A stretch of 5,264 nucleotides of DNA, from NCBI GenBank assembly GCA_946490455.1, contig CAMLXE010000145.1, positions 1-5,264 of the forward strand, given 5' to 3'. This document shows, in pieces, positions 1 through 5,264 of this stretch. Within the stretch, counting starts at the first letter, position 1; every line of letters starts with the position of its first letter. The notes under the pieces were generated by a model, which was not told where the DNA came from, ran no database searches, and worked only from the letters and a program-made list of their open reading frames with translations. A program made the translations under genes and the position numbers. Source of the stretch: an uncultured Desulfovibrio sp. Its GTDB lineage: Bacteria; Desulfobacterota; Desulfovibrionia; Desulfovibrionales; Desulfovibrionaceae.

Positions 1-428
1 TCATTCCCGAAGTCGTCAATCAGGTTGCCTTCCGGGTTATCGGCAACGACGTGACAGTCACCCTTGCCGCTGAAGCCGGCCAGCTGGAACTGAATGTCAT
101 GGAACCCATGATTGCCTATTCCCTGTTCCAGTCCATCACCATGCTCCGCAATGCCTGCTACACACTGGCCGACAAGTGTATCATCGGCATTACTGCCAAC
201 GTGGAACGTTGCCATGAACTGGTGGACAACTCCATCGGCCTGGTCACAGCGCTTGTCCCATTCCTCGGGTATGAACGGTGTGCCGGCATTGCCAAACAGG
301 CCTTTGCCACAGGTCGCCCCGTACGTGAACTCATTCTTGAAGATGGACATGTGACGGCTGAACAGCTTGAGGATATCATGAAACCTGAAAACATGCTTCA
401 CCCCGTTCGCCATAAGGTACTTCAATGA
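1..428 (+). CDS. aspA: Aspartate ammonia-lyase (aspartase), C-terminal part; 5' end outside window
   Basis: Aspartase reversibly deaminates L-aspartate to fumarate and ammonia in the cytoplasm, as a homotetramer of the fumarase/aspartase superfamily. The reading frame is open from base 3 and gives 141 residues to a TGA at 426-428, about the last third of a typical protein of roughly 465 residues. The visible part starts just downstream of where the family signature GSSxMPxKxNP would lie. It continues with PEVVNQVAFRVIGND, the conserved AAEAGQLELNVMEP segment, and KCIIGITAN. These match aspartase rather than FumC, which has a different wording (GNFELNVFRP) at the same place. The C-terminal small domain closes with MLHPV. 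The stop overlaps the next start by four bases (ATGA), so the two genes are probably translationally coupled. The ATG/GTG codons inside this stretch are internal and are not real starts. Assignment as aspartase is confident; the true start cannot be seen. Confidence 0.93.
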   Translation, partial: IPEVVNQVAFRVIGNDVTVTLAAEAGQLELNVMEPMIAYSLFQSITMLRNACYTLADKCIIGITANVERCHELVDNSIGLVTALVPFLGYERCAGIAKQAFATGRPVRELILEDGHVTAEQLEDIMKPENMLHPVRHKVLQ

Positions 429-655
429 ACAAACTTCCCTTTGAAATTCCGACAGTAACCGTAAGACTGCAACCAGAGGAACAGATCCTCGAGATTCCAC
501 GCCACAAGGTCAAGACCGTCAAACGGCTTCTGCTTTACCTTGGCATCCGCGAATGTACGGCGCTGGTTGCACGAGGTCGAGAACTGCTGACACCAGATCG
601 GGCAGTATTGCCACATGACAATCTGCTGGTCAGAAAAGTCACTTCCAGTGGATGA
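425..655 (+). CDS. Small ThiS/MoaD-like beta-grasp (ubiquitin-like) protein, 76 aa
   Basis: I recognise the fold type, not the individual protein. The order of elements fits a ThiS/MoaD-type sulfur carrier: a strand at about residues 11-16, a second at 20-28, a helix at 30-39 (VKRLLLYLGI), a strand and turn TALVARGRELLTPD at 45-58, then LPHDNLLVRKV at 62-72, which parallels the family's 'L..GD.i.v...V' ending. ThiS and MoaD family members are adenylated at a C-terminal Gly-Gly and carry sulfur as a thiocarboxylate. This protein ends Thr-Ser-Ser-Gly, so only the last glycine is kept. The start overlaps the aspA stop (ATGA), and a weak AAGG lies 7 bases upstream at 414-417, which supports translational coupling. 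No E1-like (ThiF/MoeB) or PP-loop thiolation partner lies in the window. Alternatives are a divergent carrier that is processed or works with a single Gly, or a beta-grasp protein with no carrier role. The gene is very likely real; the function is inferred. Confidence 0.72.
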   Translation: MNKLPFEIPTVTVRLQPEEQILEIPRHKVKTVKRLLLYLGIRECTALVARGRELLTPDRAVLPHDNLLVRKVTSSG

Positions 656-673
656 GAGCACAGCTCCAGAAAG

Positions 674-712
674 GCAGGAAGAGCCGGGAGTCTATCCTTC
701 CGGCTCTTCTGC
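674..712. terminator. Hairpin between convergent genes, probable bidirectional terminator
   Basis: A perfect 10-base inverted repeat, GAAGAGCCGG at 678-687 and CCGGCTCTTC at 700-709, encloses a 12-base loop. Three further pairs (674-676 with 710-712) form if base 677 is bulged. The stem starts 22 bases after the stop of the small ThiS-like gene. On the plus strand it is followed by a broken T-rich run (TGCTTTCCAATTTT). On the minus strand, downstream of the CoA ligase stop, it is followed by GCCTTTCT. Neither tail is a clean U-tract, so termination may be modest, but the position between two converging genes fits a shared terminator. The rest of the 124-base gap (656-779) shows nothing else I can name. 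Confidence 0.65.
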
Positions 713-779
713 TTTCCAATTTTCAACCCAGGGAATCTGCGGGGAAAATGACTTCACGGGTCCTCAGTCTGAACGTCTT

Positions 780-2072
780 CTAGTTCAGGCGAAGGTCCGT
801 AATTCGCTTGGATTTCGAGAAGGTACGCGGCAATGAACCCGCATCCACTATCTCCACTTCGATACGAGCCATAATGCGCTTGTGCAGTTCCATGCCGATT
901 GCACGGGCAAGACCGGCATCATCACCGGCAGATAGACCGGCAAGACGCTCCACCTGCAGACGCATATAATCGAGACCTTCCCGGCGGGTCAGTTCCACAT
1001 GATATTCTCCACCGACTTCAGGAAAGGCATTCAGCACATCCACGAGCTGTCCCGGGTAAATGTTGACCCCACGGAAAATAATCATGTCATCCGAACGACC
1101 TCTGATATGTCCGTGGCGAGGAATAACCCGTCCACAGGAGCAGGGTTCGGGGATAAGACGAGTCAGATCATGTGTACGATAGCGAATGAGAGGCACGGCT
1201 TCCTTGCACAGCGTTGTGACAACCATCTCGCCGACCTCTCCATCCGGAACAGGCTCGAGTGTATGTGGATCAATGATCTCAATATAGAAAAGGTCAGCCC
1301 AGTAATGAATCCCCTCGCCGGCTTCGCAGTTCAATCCGGTTCCCGGACCATACATCTCGGTCATACCGGCGATATCGTAACTGGCTTCCAGTCCGAGCTT
1401 TTCGGTGAAGGCCTGACGCATCTTGAGGCTATGGGGTTCGGAGCCAAAAATAATCTTTTTCAGGGCAATCTTGTCACGCAGATTGTGTCGTTCCACCTCT
1501 TCGGCCAGCAGCAGTGCCATGGAAGCTGTTGCACCAAGGCAGGTTACCCGCATATCCGTCATCAGCTGCAGCTGCATATCCAGATTGCCCGGTCCCACAG
1601 GTACCGTCAAAGCGCCGAACAGCTCGCTTCCAGCCTGAAAACCGGCTCCGGCTGTCCACAGACCATAACCTACGGCGATCTGGATACGGTCCTCCCTTGT
1701 CAGCCCGGCAAGTTCATAGCAACGCGCCATCTGCAACGCAAAGGTATCCACATCCTTCTGGGTATAGGCAAGAACCTTACGTTTTCCCGTTGTTCCCGAC
1801 GAAGCATGCACACGCACCACATCCTCGATGGGAACACAAAGAAGGGGAAAGGGATATCCGTCACGCAAGTCGGTCACGTCGGTAAAAGGCAGCCTGCGGA
1901 CATCATCCAGAGTACGAATGTCCGCCCCGGAAGCAATACCGGCAGCCTTCAGTTTGACGCGGTACTGGTCATTCTTCATGGCCTGATCTACCGACCATCG
2001 TATGCCGGCAAGCTGATGGTCAGCAAGAAAATCGGCAGGAAGATGCGGCAGAAAACGAGAATTGGCGGCCAT
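780..2072 (-). CDS. Phenylacetate-CoA ligase family protein (PaaK-type AMP-forming ligase), 430 aa
   Basis: PaaK-type enzymes use ATP to adenylate an aryl acid and then pass it to coenzyme A in the cytoplasm. The fold is the two-domain ANL type. Visible motifs, counted from the chosen start, are the nucleotide-binding loop HASSGTTGK (89-97), GSEPHS (210-215), YDIAGMTEMYGPG (232-244), YRTHDLT (298-304), CSCGR (311-315), GRSDDMIIFRGVNIYP (325-340), and a basic C-terminal segment RTFSKSKR (416-423) where the family's A10 lysine lies. Family length is about 430-440. The ATG at 2072-2070 was chosen because GGAG lies 8 bases upstream; an in-frame ATG 26 codons further up adds residues that look like intergenic sequence and would occupy the divergent promoter region. 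The loop reads KRK where many relatives have KPT. C249, C311 and C313 could form a metal site, as in some PaaK relatives (inference). The gene is divergent from purD. The substrate is not determined: phenylacetate, indoleacetate or another aryl acid are all possible, so I give no gene symbol. Confidence 0.9.
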   Translation of the reverse strand: MAANSRFLPHLPADFLADHQLAGIRWSVDQAMKNDQYRVKLKAAGIASGADIRTLDDVRRLPFTDVTDLRDGYPFPLLCVPIEDVVRVHASSGTTGKRKVLAYTQKDVDTFALQMARCYELAGLTREDRIQIAVGYGLWTAGAGFQAGSELFGALTVPVGPGNLDMQLQLMTDMRVTCLGATASMALLLAEEVERHNLRDKIALKKIIFGSEPHSLKMRQAFTEKLGLEASYDIAGMTEMYGPGTGLNCEAGEGIHYWADLFYIEIIDPHTLEPVPDGEVGEMVVTTLCKEAVPLIRYRTHDLTRLIPEPCSCGRVIPRHGHIRGRSDDMIIFRGVNIYPGQLVDVLNAFPEVGGEYHVELTRREGLDYMRLQVERLAGLSAGDDAGLARAIGMELHKRIMARIEVEIVDAGSLPRTFSKSKRITDLRLN

Positions 2073-2080
2073 GATGACAT

Positions 2081-2084
2081 CTCC
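2081..2084 (-). promoter_or_regulatory. Ribosome binding site that fixes the CoA ligase start
   Basis: On the minus strand GGAG is followed by 8 bases and then ATG at 2072-2070. This favours the 430-residue protein over a 456-residue one starting at 2150, whose extra N-terminus does not resemble the family. Confidence 0.75.
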
Positions 2085-2117
2085 AGTTTGCGGCAAGGAT
2101 GCCGGTTGTCTTTTCGG

Positions 2118-2170
2118 TGCTAAACAGATAGTGTTTGCAAATTGAACCAAATGAAGATGACTGTTTAGCA
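2118..2170. repeat. Perfect 10-base inverted repeat in the divergent promoter region, possible operator pair
   Basis: TGCTAAACAG at 2118-2127 is the exact reverse complement of CTGTTTAGCA at 2161-2170, with 33 bases between the arms. The arm centres are 43 bases apart, close to four helical turns, so two bound proteins would face the same side of the DNA. The pair sits between two divergent starts, the usual place for a shared operator. It could instead form a long-loop hairpin in a transcript. The repeat is seen directly; the regulatory role is inference. Confidence 0.6.
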
Positions 2171-2181
2171 GAAAAGATACT

Positions 2182-2187
2182 GGAGGG
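2182..2187 (+). promoter_or_regulatory. Strong Shine-Dalgarno site that fixes the purD start
   Basis: GGAGGG lies 7 bases before the ATG at 2195. It decides for this start over an in-frame upstream ATG at 2135, which would add 20 residues before the conserved MRVLIIGSGGREHAL N-terminus. Confidence 0.85.
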
Positions 2188-2194
2188 AAACCCC

Positions 2195-3469
2195 ATGCGA
2201 GTGCTCATCATCGGTTCCGGAGGACGCGAACATGCCCTATCGTGGAAAATCCGGCGTAGCGGCAGGACAGAAAAGCTGTACTGTGCCCCCGGAAATGGAG
2301 GAACCGCAGCTGAAGGCGAAAACATTGTTCTGAAAGATGATGATGTGGACGGTCTTGTACGCTTTGCCAGGGAACATGAAATTGACATGGTGATTCCCGG
2401 TCCGGAATTGCCCCTGACTCTGGGCGTAACCGACGCCATGAAACAGGCAGGTATCCGTTGCTTCGGTCCCGACAAATGGTGCGCCCAGCTTGAAGGAAGC
2501 AAGTCCTTTGCCAAAAGGATCATGGAACGGGCAGGTGTGCCCACAGCGGCCTGCGGTATCTTTGAAACCCTTGAAGAAGCCAGAGACTTTCTGCACAGGA
2601 AAGGCGCTCCCATTGTCATCAAGGCCGATGGTCTTGCAGCCGGCAAGGGCGTGATTGTGGCCAAAACGGAGGCAGAAGCAGAAGACGCTCTGAATCAGAT
2701 CATGGGCGGAGCCTTTGGCAAGGCCGGACACCGTGTGGTCATTGAAGAATTCCTCGAAGGGGAGGAAGTTTCCCTCCTGGCCTTCTGCTCGGGGGAAACG
2801 GCCCTTCCCTTGCCTTCTGCACAGGACCACAAGGCGGCTTTTGATGGTGATACAGGCCCCAATACGGGTGGTATGGGTGCCTACAGCCCGGCTCCCATTC
2901 TTCCGGATACCGAACTTGAGCGCATGGCCGACATTGCCATCCGTCCCATTCTGCGGGAAATGGCCGCGCAGGGGCATCCTTTCGTCGGCATTCTGTATGC
3001 GGGCCTCATGATCACGAAAAATGGTCCAAAGGTTCTTGAATACAATGTCCGTTTCGGAGATCCAGAATGTCAGCCGTTGCTCATGCGACTGGACAACGAC
3101 CTTCTTGATGTCATGACCGCCTGTATTGATGGACGCCTTGAAGAAGTAACGCTGTCCATTCGCCCGGAGTCGGCTCTTGGAGTGGTCATTGCTGCTGAAG
3201 GGTACCCAGGATCCTACCCCAAAGGAATGCTTATTGAAGGTCTGGATCAGGCTGACAATCTCCCGAATACAAAAGTCTTTCAGGCGGGAACACGACGCGA
3301 AGGAGACAAGACCTTCTCCAATGGGGGAAGGGTGCTGTGTGTCACAGCGCTTGGTTCAAGTCTTGCGGAAGCACAAAAACACGCCTATGAAGCAGTATCC
3401 CTCGTTCAGATGGACAAGAGTCAACACCGCACCGACATTGGTGCCAAAGGTTTGAGGAGACTTGCATAA
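2195..3469 (+). CDS. purD: Phosphoribosylamine--glycine ligase (GAR synthetase), 424 aa
   Basis: PurD joins 5-phosphoribosylamine to glycine with ATP, giving glycinamide ribonucleotide, the second step of de novo purine synthesis in the cytoplasm. The protein begins with the N-domain motif VLIIGSGGREHAL (residues 3-15) and has PGPELPLTLGV (68-78). The ATP-grasp core shows VIKADGLAAGKGV (141-153), EEFLEGEEVSLLAF (184-197) and DHKAAFDGDTGPNTGGMGAY (211-230). The family signature RFGDPECQ is at 286-293, and the C-domain ends with the typical RTDIGAKGL (412-420). Length matches the usual 420-430. The ATG at 2195 is set by a strong GGAGGG upstream. It is the first gene of a purD-purE-lepB operon, and purE starts immediately after its TAA with no gap. 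Expression may be controlled through the inverted repeat upstream. Nothing is truncated or unusual. Confidence 0.98.
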   Translation: MRVLIIGSGGREHALSWKIRRSGRTEKLYCAPGNGGTAAEGENIVLKDDDVDGLVRFAREHEIDMVIPGPELPLTLGVTDAMKQAGIRCFGPDKWCAQLEGSKSFAKRIMERAGVPTAACGIFETLEEARDFLHRKGAPIVIKADGLAAGKGVIVAKTEAEAEDALNQIMGGAFGKAGHRVVIEEFLEGEEVSLLAFCSGETALPLPSAQDHKAAFDGDTGPNTGGMGAYSPAPILPDTELERMADIAIRPILREMAAQGHPFVGILYAGLMITKNGPKVLEYNVRFGDPECQPLLMRLDNDLLDVMTACIDGRLEEVTLSIRPESALGVVIAAEGYPGSYPKGMLIEGLDQADNLPNTKVFQAGTRREGDKTFSNGGRVLCVTALGSSLAEAQKHAYEAVSLVQMDKSQHRTDIGAKGLRRLA

Positions 3470-3973
3470 ATGAAGGCAAAAGTTGCCATTTTCATGGGTT
3501 CCGCCTCAGATGAGGCGATGGTCAGTCCCTGTACCGAAATTCTGAAGAGTCTCGGTATTCCCTATCTGTTTACGGTTACGTCCGCACACCGAACACCGGA
3601 ACGCACGGAAGAGCTTGTGACCAGACTGGAAACCGAAGGTTGTGAGGTCTTTGTCTGTGCTGCCGGCATGGCCGCGCATCTGGCCGGAGCCGTTGCCGCA
3701 CGGACACTGAAACCGGTCATCGGCATTCCCGTTGCAGCGTCCCCTTTGGGCGGTATGGACGCGCTTCTTTCCACCGTTCAGATGCCTCCCGGATTTCCGG
3801 TAGCCACGGTATCGCTGGACAAGGCAGGTGCGAAGAATGCCGGATGGCTTGCCGCACAGATTCTTGCCCTGAACGATCCCGAACTGACGGAACGTCTTCG
3901 TGCTGCCCGTGCCAAATTCAAGGCTGATATTGAAAAGGCCGGAGCCGAAATCGAAAGCAAGTACAGCCTGTAG
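3470..3973 (+). CDS. purE: N5-carboxyaminoimidazole ribonucleotide mutase (class I PurE), 167 aa
   Basis: PurE moves the carboxylate of N5-CAIR to carbon 4 to give CAIR, in the IMP pathway. Class I enzymes are normally octamers that work with PurK. Visible motifs are the phosphate loop MGSASD (9-14), SAHRTP (38-43) with H40 at the position of the E. coli catalytic histidine, AAGMAAHLAG (64-73) with H70, SPLGGMDALLSTVQMPPG (91-108), and KAGAKNAG (118-125). The SAHRTP and AAHL histidines and the overall length fit class I rather than the animal-type class II. The loop reads GMAAHLAG, where E. coli has GGAAHLPG. The ATG directly follows the purD stop (TAAATG), and GAGGAG at 3454-3459, inside purD, is the ribosome site, 10 bases upstream. 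No purK is in the window, so whether N5-CAIR or AIR plus CO2 is the substrate cannot be settled here, although class I points to N5-CAIR. Confidence 0.97.
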   Translation: MKAKVAIFMGSASDEAMVSPCTEILKSLGIPYLFTVTSAHRTPERTEELVTRLETEGCEVFVCAAGMAAHLAGAVAARTLKPVIGIPVAASPLGGMDALLSTVQMPPGFPVATVSLDKAGAKNAGWLAAQILALNDPELTERLRAARAKFKADIEKAGAEIESKYSL

Positions 3974-3982
3974 ACAAAGACC

Positions 3983-4612
3983 ATGTTACAAGAGAACCAG
4001 TCCACTCTTCTTCAAAGGTTACGTCAGACCGTGTTCTGGGAATATGCCGAGGCCCTCATCTGGGCTGTGGCTCTGGCCCTTGTCCTGACTACATTTATTG
4101 TTCAGGCCTTCAAGATTCCTTCCGGTTCCATGCTGGAGACATTGCAGATCGGCGATCGTCTGCTGGTCAACAAATTCCTGTATGGCCTCAAGAATCCGTT
4201 CACTGACGAATATCTCATCCGTGGCAAGGACCCACAGGTCGGCGATATTATCGTATTCCGCTATCCCAAGGATCGCTCGCTTGACTATATCAAGCGCATT
4301 GTCGGAGTCCCCGGTGACACGCTGGAAATGCATAATAAGATTCTGTACAGAAATGGAGTCCCGGTTCAGGAACCTTATGTTCGCCAGACTCAACCCCTGG
4401 TTGTCATTCCGGGACGTGATGAATGGGGTCCCATTACCGTTCCTGAAGACAAGTATTTTGCCATGGGTGACAACCGTGACGAATCGTCCGACTCCCGTTT
4501 CTGGGGCTATCTGGATCGGAAGGATATTCGCGGAAAGGCATGGATAATCTACTGGTCATCCAATGGACTTGCCAATATGCGTCTGAACCGTATAGGTAAG
4601 GTCATAGAGTAA
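3983..4612 (+). CDS. lepB: Type I signal peptidase, 209 aa
   Basis: LepB is the membrane-anchored serine protease that removes signal peptides from Sec- and Tat-exported proteins on the outer face of the cytoplasmic membrane. One hydrophobic segment at about residues 22-40 anchors the N-terminus. It is followed by the catalytic serine box IPSGSM (45-50, nucleophile S49), the general-base lysine in DYIKRIVGVPGD (101-112, K104), and the box E motif MGDNRDESSDSRFWG (161-175). Having a single anchor and about 200 residues is normal outside the longer two-anchor enterobacterial form. The start lies 9 bases after the purE TAG, but no clear Shine-Dalgarno sequence precedes it (AGACAAAGACC), so translation may depend on coupling to purE. 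It is the last gene of the operon and is followed by a strong terminator. Its link to purine genes is positional, not biochemical. Confidence 0.97.
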   Translation: MLQENQSTLLQRLRQTVFWEYAEALIWAVALALVLTTFIVQAFKIPSGSMLETLQIGDRLLVNKFLYGLKNPFTDEYLIRGKDPQVGDIIVFRYPKDRSLDYIKRIVGVPGDTLEMHNKILYRNGVPVQEPYVRQTQPLVVIPGRDEWGPITVPEDKYFAMGDNRDESSDSRFWGYLDRKDIRGKAWIIYWSSNGLANMRLNRIGKVIE

Positions 4613-4633
4613 CACCTCCATCACATGGAAACG

Positions 4634-4666
4634 AAAGGCGGAAACCAAAAGGTTTCCGCCTTTTTT
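4634..4666. terminator. Strong intrinsic terminator shared by lepB and the convergent phosphate permease gene
   Basis: GGCGGAAACC (4637-4646) pairs perfectly with GGTTTCCGCC (4651-4660) around an AAAA loop, and six T follow at 4661-4666. Upstream AAA (4634-4636) can extend the stem with the first Ts. On the minus strand the same stem is followed by TTTCGTTT, so it can also end the permease transcript, although less strongly. It begins 21 bases after the lepB stop. The remaining gap to 4709 shows nothing else recognisable. Confidence 0.93.
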
Positions 4667-4709
4667 ATTCCCGATAAGTCCCCGAAAAGCAGTCAGTAAC
4701 CGTACGGAA

Positions 4710-5264
4710 TCAATGTGCGACAATGCCAAGAAGATCAAGAACATGGAAAGAAAGCCAGGCAATCAGTCCTGAAGCAGGAATGGTCAAAATCCAGGCAATG
4801 ACCAGATTACCGGCTACTCCCCAGCGCACAGCGGACAGCCGCTTTGTGGAGCCAACGCCAAAAATGCAGGCTGTGATGGTGTGGGTTGTACTGATGGGAG
4901 CACCAAACAAGGAAGCCCCTGTAATAACCAGCGCAGCCGAAGTTTCCGTAGCAAAGCCGTGAACGGGTTCCAGACGAAAAATCTTGTGTCCCATGGTCTT
5001 CACAATTTTCCAGCCGCCAAGAGCCGTTCCACAGGCCATCGCCATTGCACAAAGACACTTTACCCAGAAAGGAACAGAAATGGTATCAATCTCGTTAAAG
5101 ATAAACAGGGCCAATGTGATGACGCCCATGGTCTTCTGGGCATCATTGAGTCCATGGCTGGTGGCCATGAACGCTGCTGACAGAACCTGCAGCCGGGTAA
5201 AGGCCCGGGTCAGCTTGTTGCGGGGCGAACGGCCAAAAACAAGTGCAATGATCAGCATGAAGAG
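4710..5264 (-). CDS. PiT-family inorganic phosphate permease, C-terminal part; 5' end outside window
   Basis: PiT proteins are inner-membrane, ion-coupled carriers for inorganic phosphate (or metal-phosphate complexes). The visible 184 residues, counted from the right edge, include the family signature HGLNDAQKTMG (37-47), GTALGGWKIVKTMG (79-92), GFATETSAA (103-111), GAPISTTHTI (121-130) and RWGVAGNLVIAWILTIPAS (147-165). These lie among several hydrophobic segments, roughly 46-57, 65-85, 109-120 and 151-172. Together these are the second copy of the duplicated PiT half and the C-terminus. Family members of this kind are usually about 330 residues or longer, so about half is seen. The frame stays open to the window edge, so the internal ATG at 5258 should not be taken as the start. 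The gene converges on lepB across a shared terminator. Whether a PhoU-like partner gene lies upstream cannot be seen. Confidence 0.93.
   Translation of the reverse strand, partial: LFMLIIALVFGRSPRNKLTRAFTRLQVLSAAFMATSHGLNDAQKTMGVITLALFIFNEIDTISVPFWVKCLCAMAMACGTALGGWKIVKTMGHKIFRLEPVHGFATETSAALVITGASLFGAPISTTHTITACIFGVGSTKRLSAVRWGVAGNLVIAWILTIPASGLIAWLSFHVLDLLGIVAH

Larger units (their letters stand above)
2073..2194. promoter_or_regulatory. Divergent intergenic region carrying promoters for the CoA ligase gene and the purD operon
   Basis: Two genes start outward from this 122-base gap, so at least one promoter in each direction is expected here. I could not resolve either with confidence. A weak plus-strand candidate is TTGTCT (2106-2111) with TAGTGT (2129-2134) at 17-base spacing; TTGAAC (2142-2147) has no good -10 partner. 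The centre is AT-richer than the flanking genes and contains the 8-base palindrome TTTGCAAA (2134-2141). No purine, ZTP or other riboswitch motif that I know is recognisable in the short purD leader. Confidence 0.45.

Noticed and set aside
615..836. A 73-residue plus-strand frame spanning the gap between the ThiS-like gene and the CoA ligase gene
   Set aside because: It overlaps the end of one gene, runs through the hairpin and into the convergent gene, and lacks a ribosome site and any motif.
999..2123. A 374-residue open frame on the plus strand opposite the CoA ligase gene
   Set aside because: It is antisense to a gene with all PaaK motifs intact. Its own translation has no recognisable motif, is rich in His, Ser and Arg, and has no good ribosome site; it is a codon-bias shadow.
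2073..2150. A 26-residue N-terminal extension of the CoA ligase
   Set aside because: The extension does not resemble the family, occupies the divergent promoter region, and the downstream ATG has a properly spaced GGAG.
2118..2194. A purine, ZTP or other riboswitch in the purD leader
   Set aside because: The leader is short and I find none of the conserved core sequences of these riboswitches; only the simple inverted repeat is present, and it has a 33-base spacer and no U-tract.
2237..2977. A 246-residue open frame on the minus strand inside purD (and a second one at 2020-2664)
   Set aside because: Both lie opposite a clearly functional purD or span its start, lack family motifs, and have the composition expected of reverse-strand shadows.

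Overview
This window looks like an ordinary chromosomal stretch from an anaerobic bacterium, most likely a Desulfovibrionaceae-type sulfate reducer or a close relative with base composition near or slightly above 50% GC. The basis is the wording of the proteins: the aspartase tail, the PaaK-type CoA ligase, the purine enzymes and the PiT permease all read like Desulfovibrio-group versions as I remember them. No alignment was run, so this is inference. There is no sign of phage, insertion sequence, CRISPR array, tRNA or rRNA.

Layout. Bases 1-428 hold the 3' end of aspA (aspartate ammonia-lyase, plus strand). Its stop overlaps, by ATGA, the start of a 76-residue ThiS/MoaD-like beta-grasp protein (425-655). 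A hairpin at 674-712 separates this pair from a convergent PaaK-type phenylacetate-CoA ligase family gene on the minus strand (780-2072). A 122-base divergent intergenic region (2073-2194) contains a perfect 10-base inverted repeat with arms 43 bases apart. From there a plus-strand operon runs purD (2195-3469), purE (3470-3973) and lepB (3983-4612), with gaps of 0 and 9 bases. It ends at a strong intrinsic terminator (4634-4666). The window closes with the 3' part of a convergent minus-strand PiT-family phosphate permease gene (4710 to the right edge).

How the genes fit together. PurD and PurE catalyse steps 2 and 6 of de novo IMP synthesis. LepB, the type I signal peptidase, appears to be co-transcribed with them but is functionally unrelated. 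AspA interconverts aspartate with fumarate and ammonia; aspartate is also a nitrogen donor in purine synthesis, but nothing here shows a direct link. The CoA ligase would activate aryl acids, for example from amino-acid breakdown. All complete genes are intact and of normal family length.

The items most worth a second look are the small ubiquitin-like protein, which ends in Ser-Ser-Gly instead of Gly-Gly and is translationally coupled to aspA, and the inverted repeat between the ligase gene and purD. I see no convincing evidence of a new biological system here.
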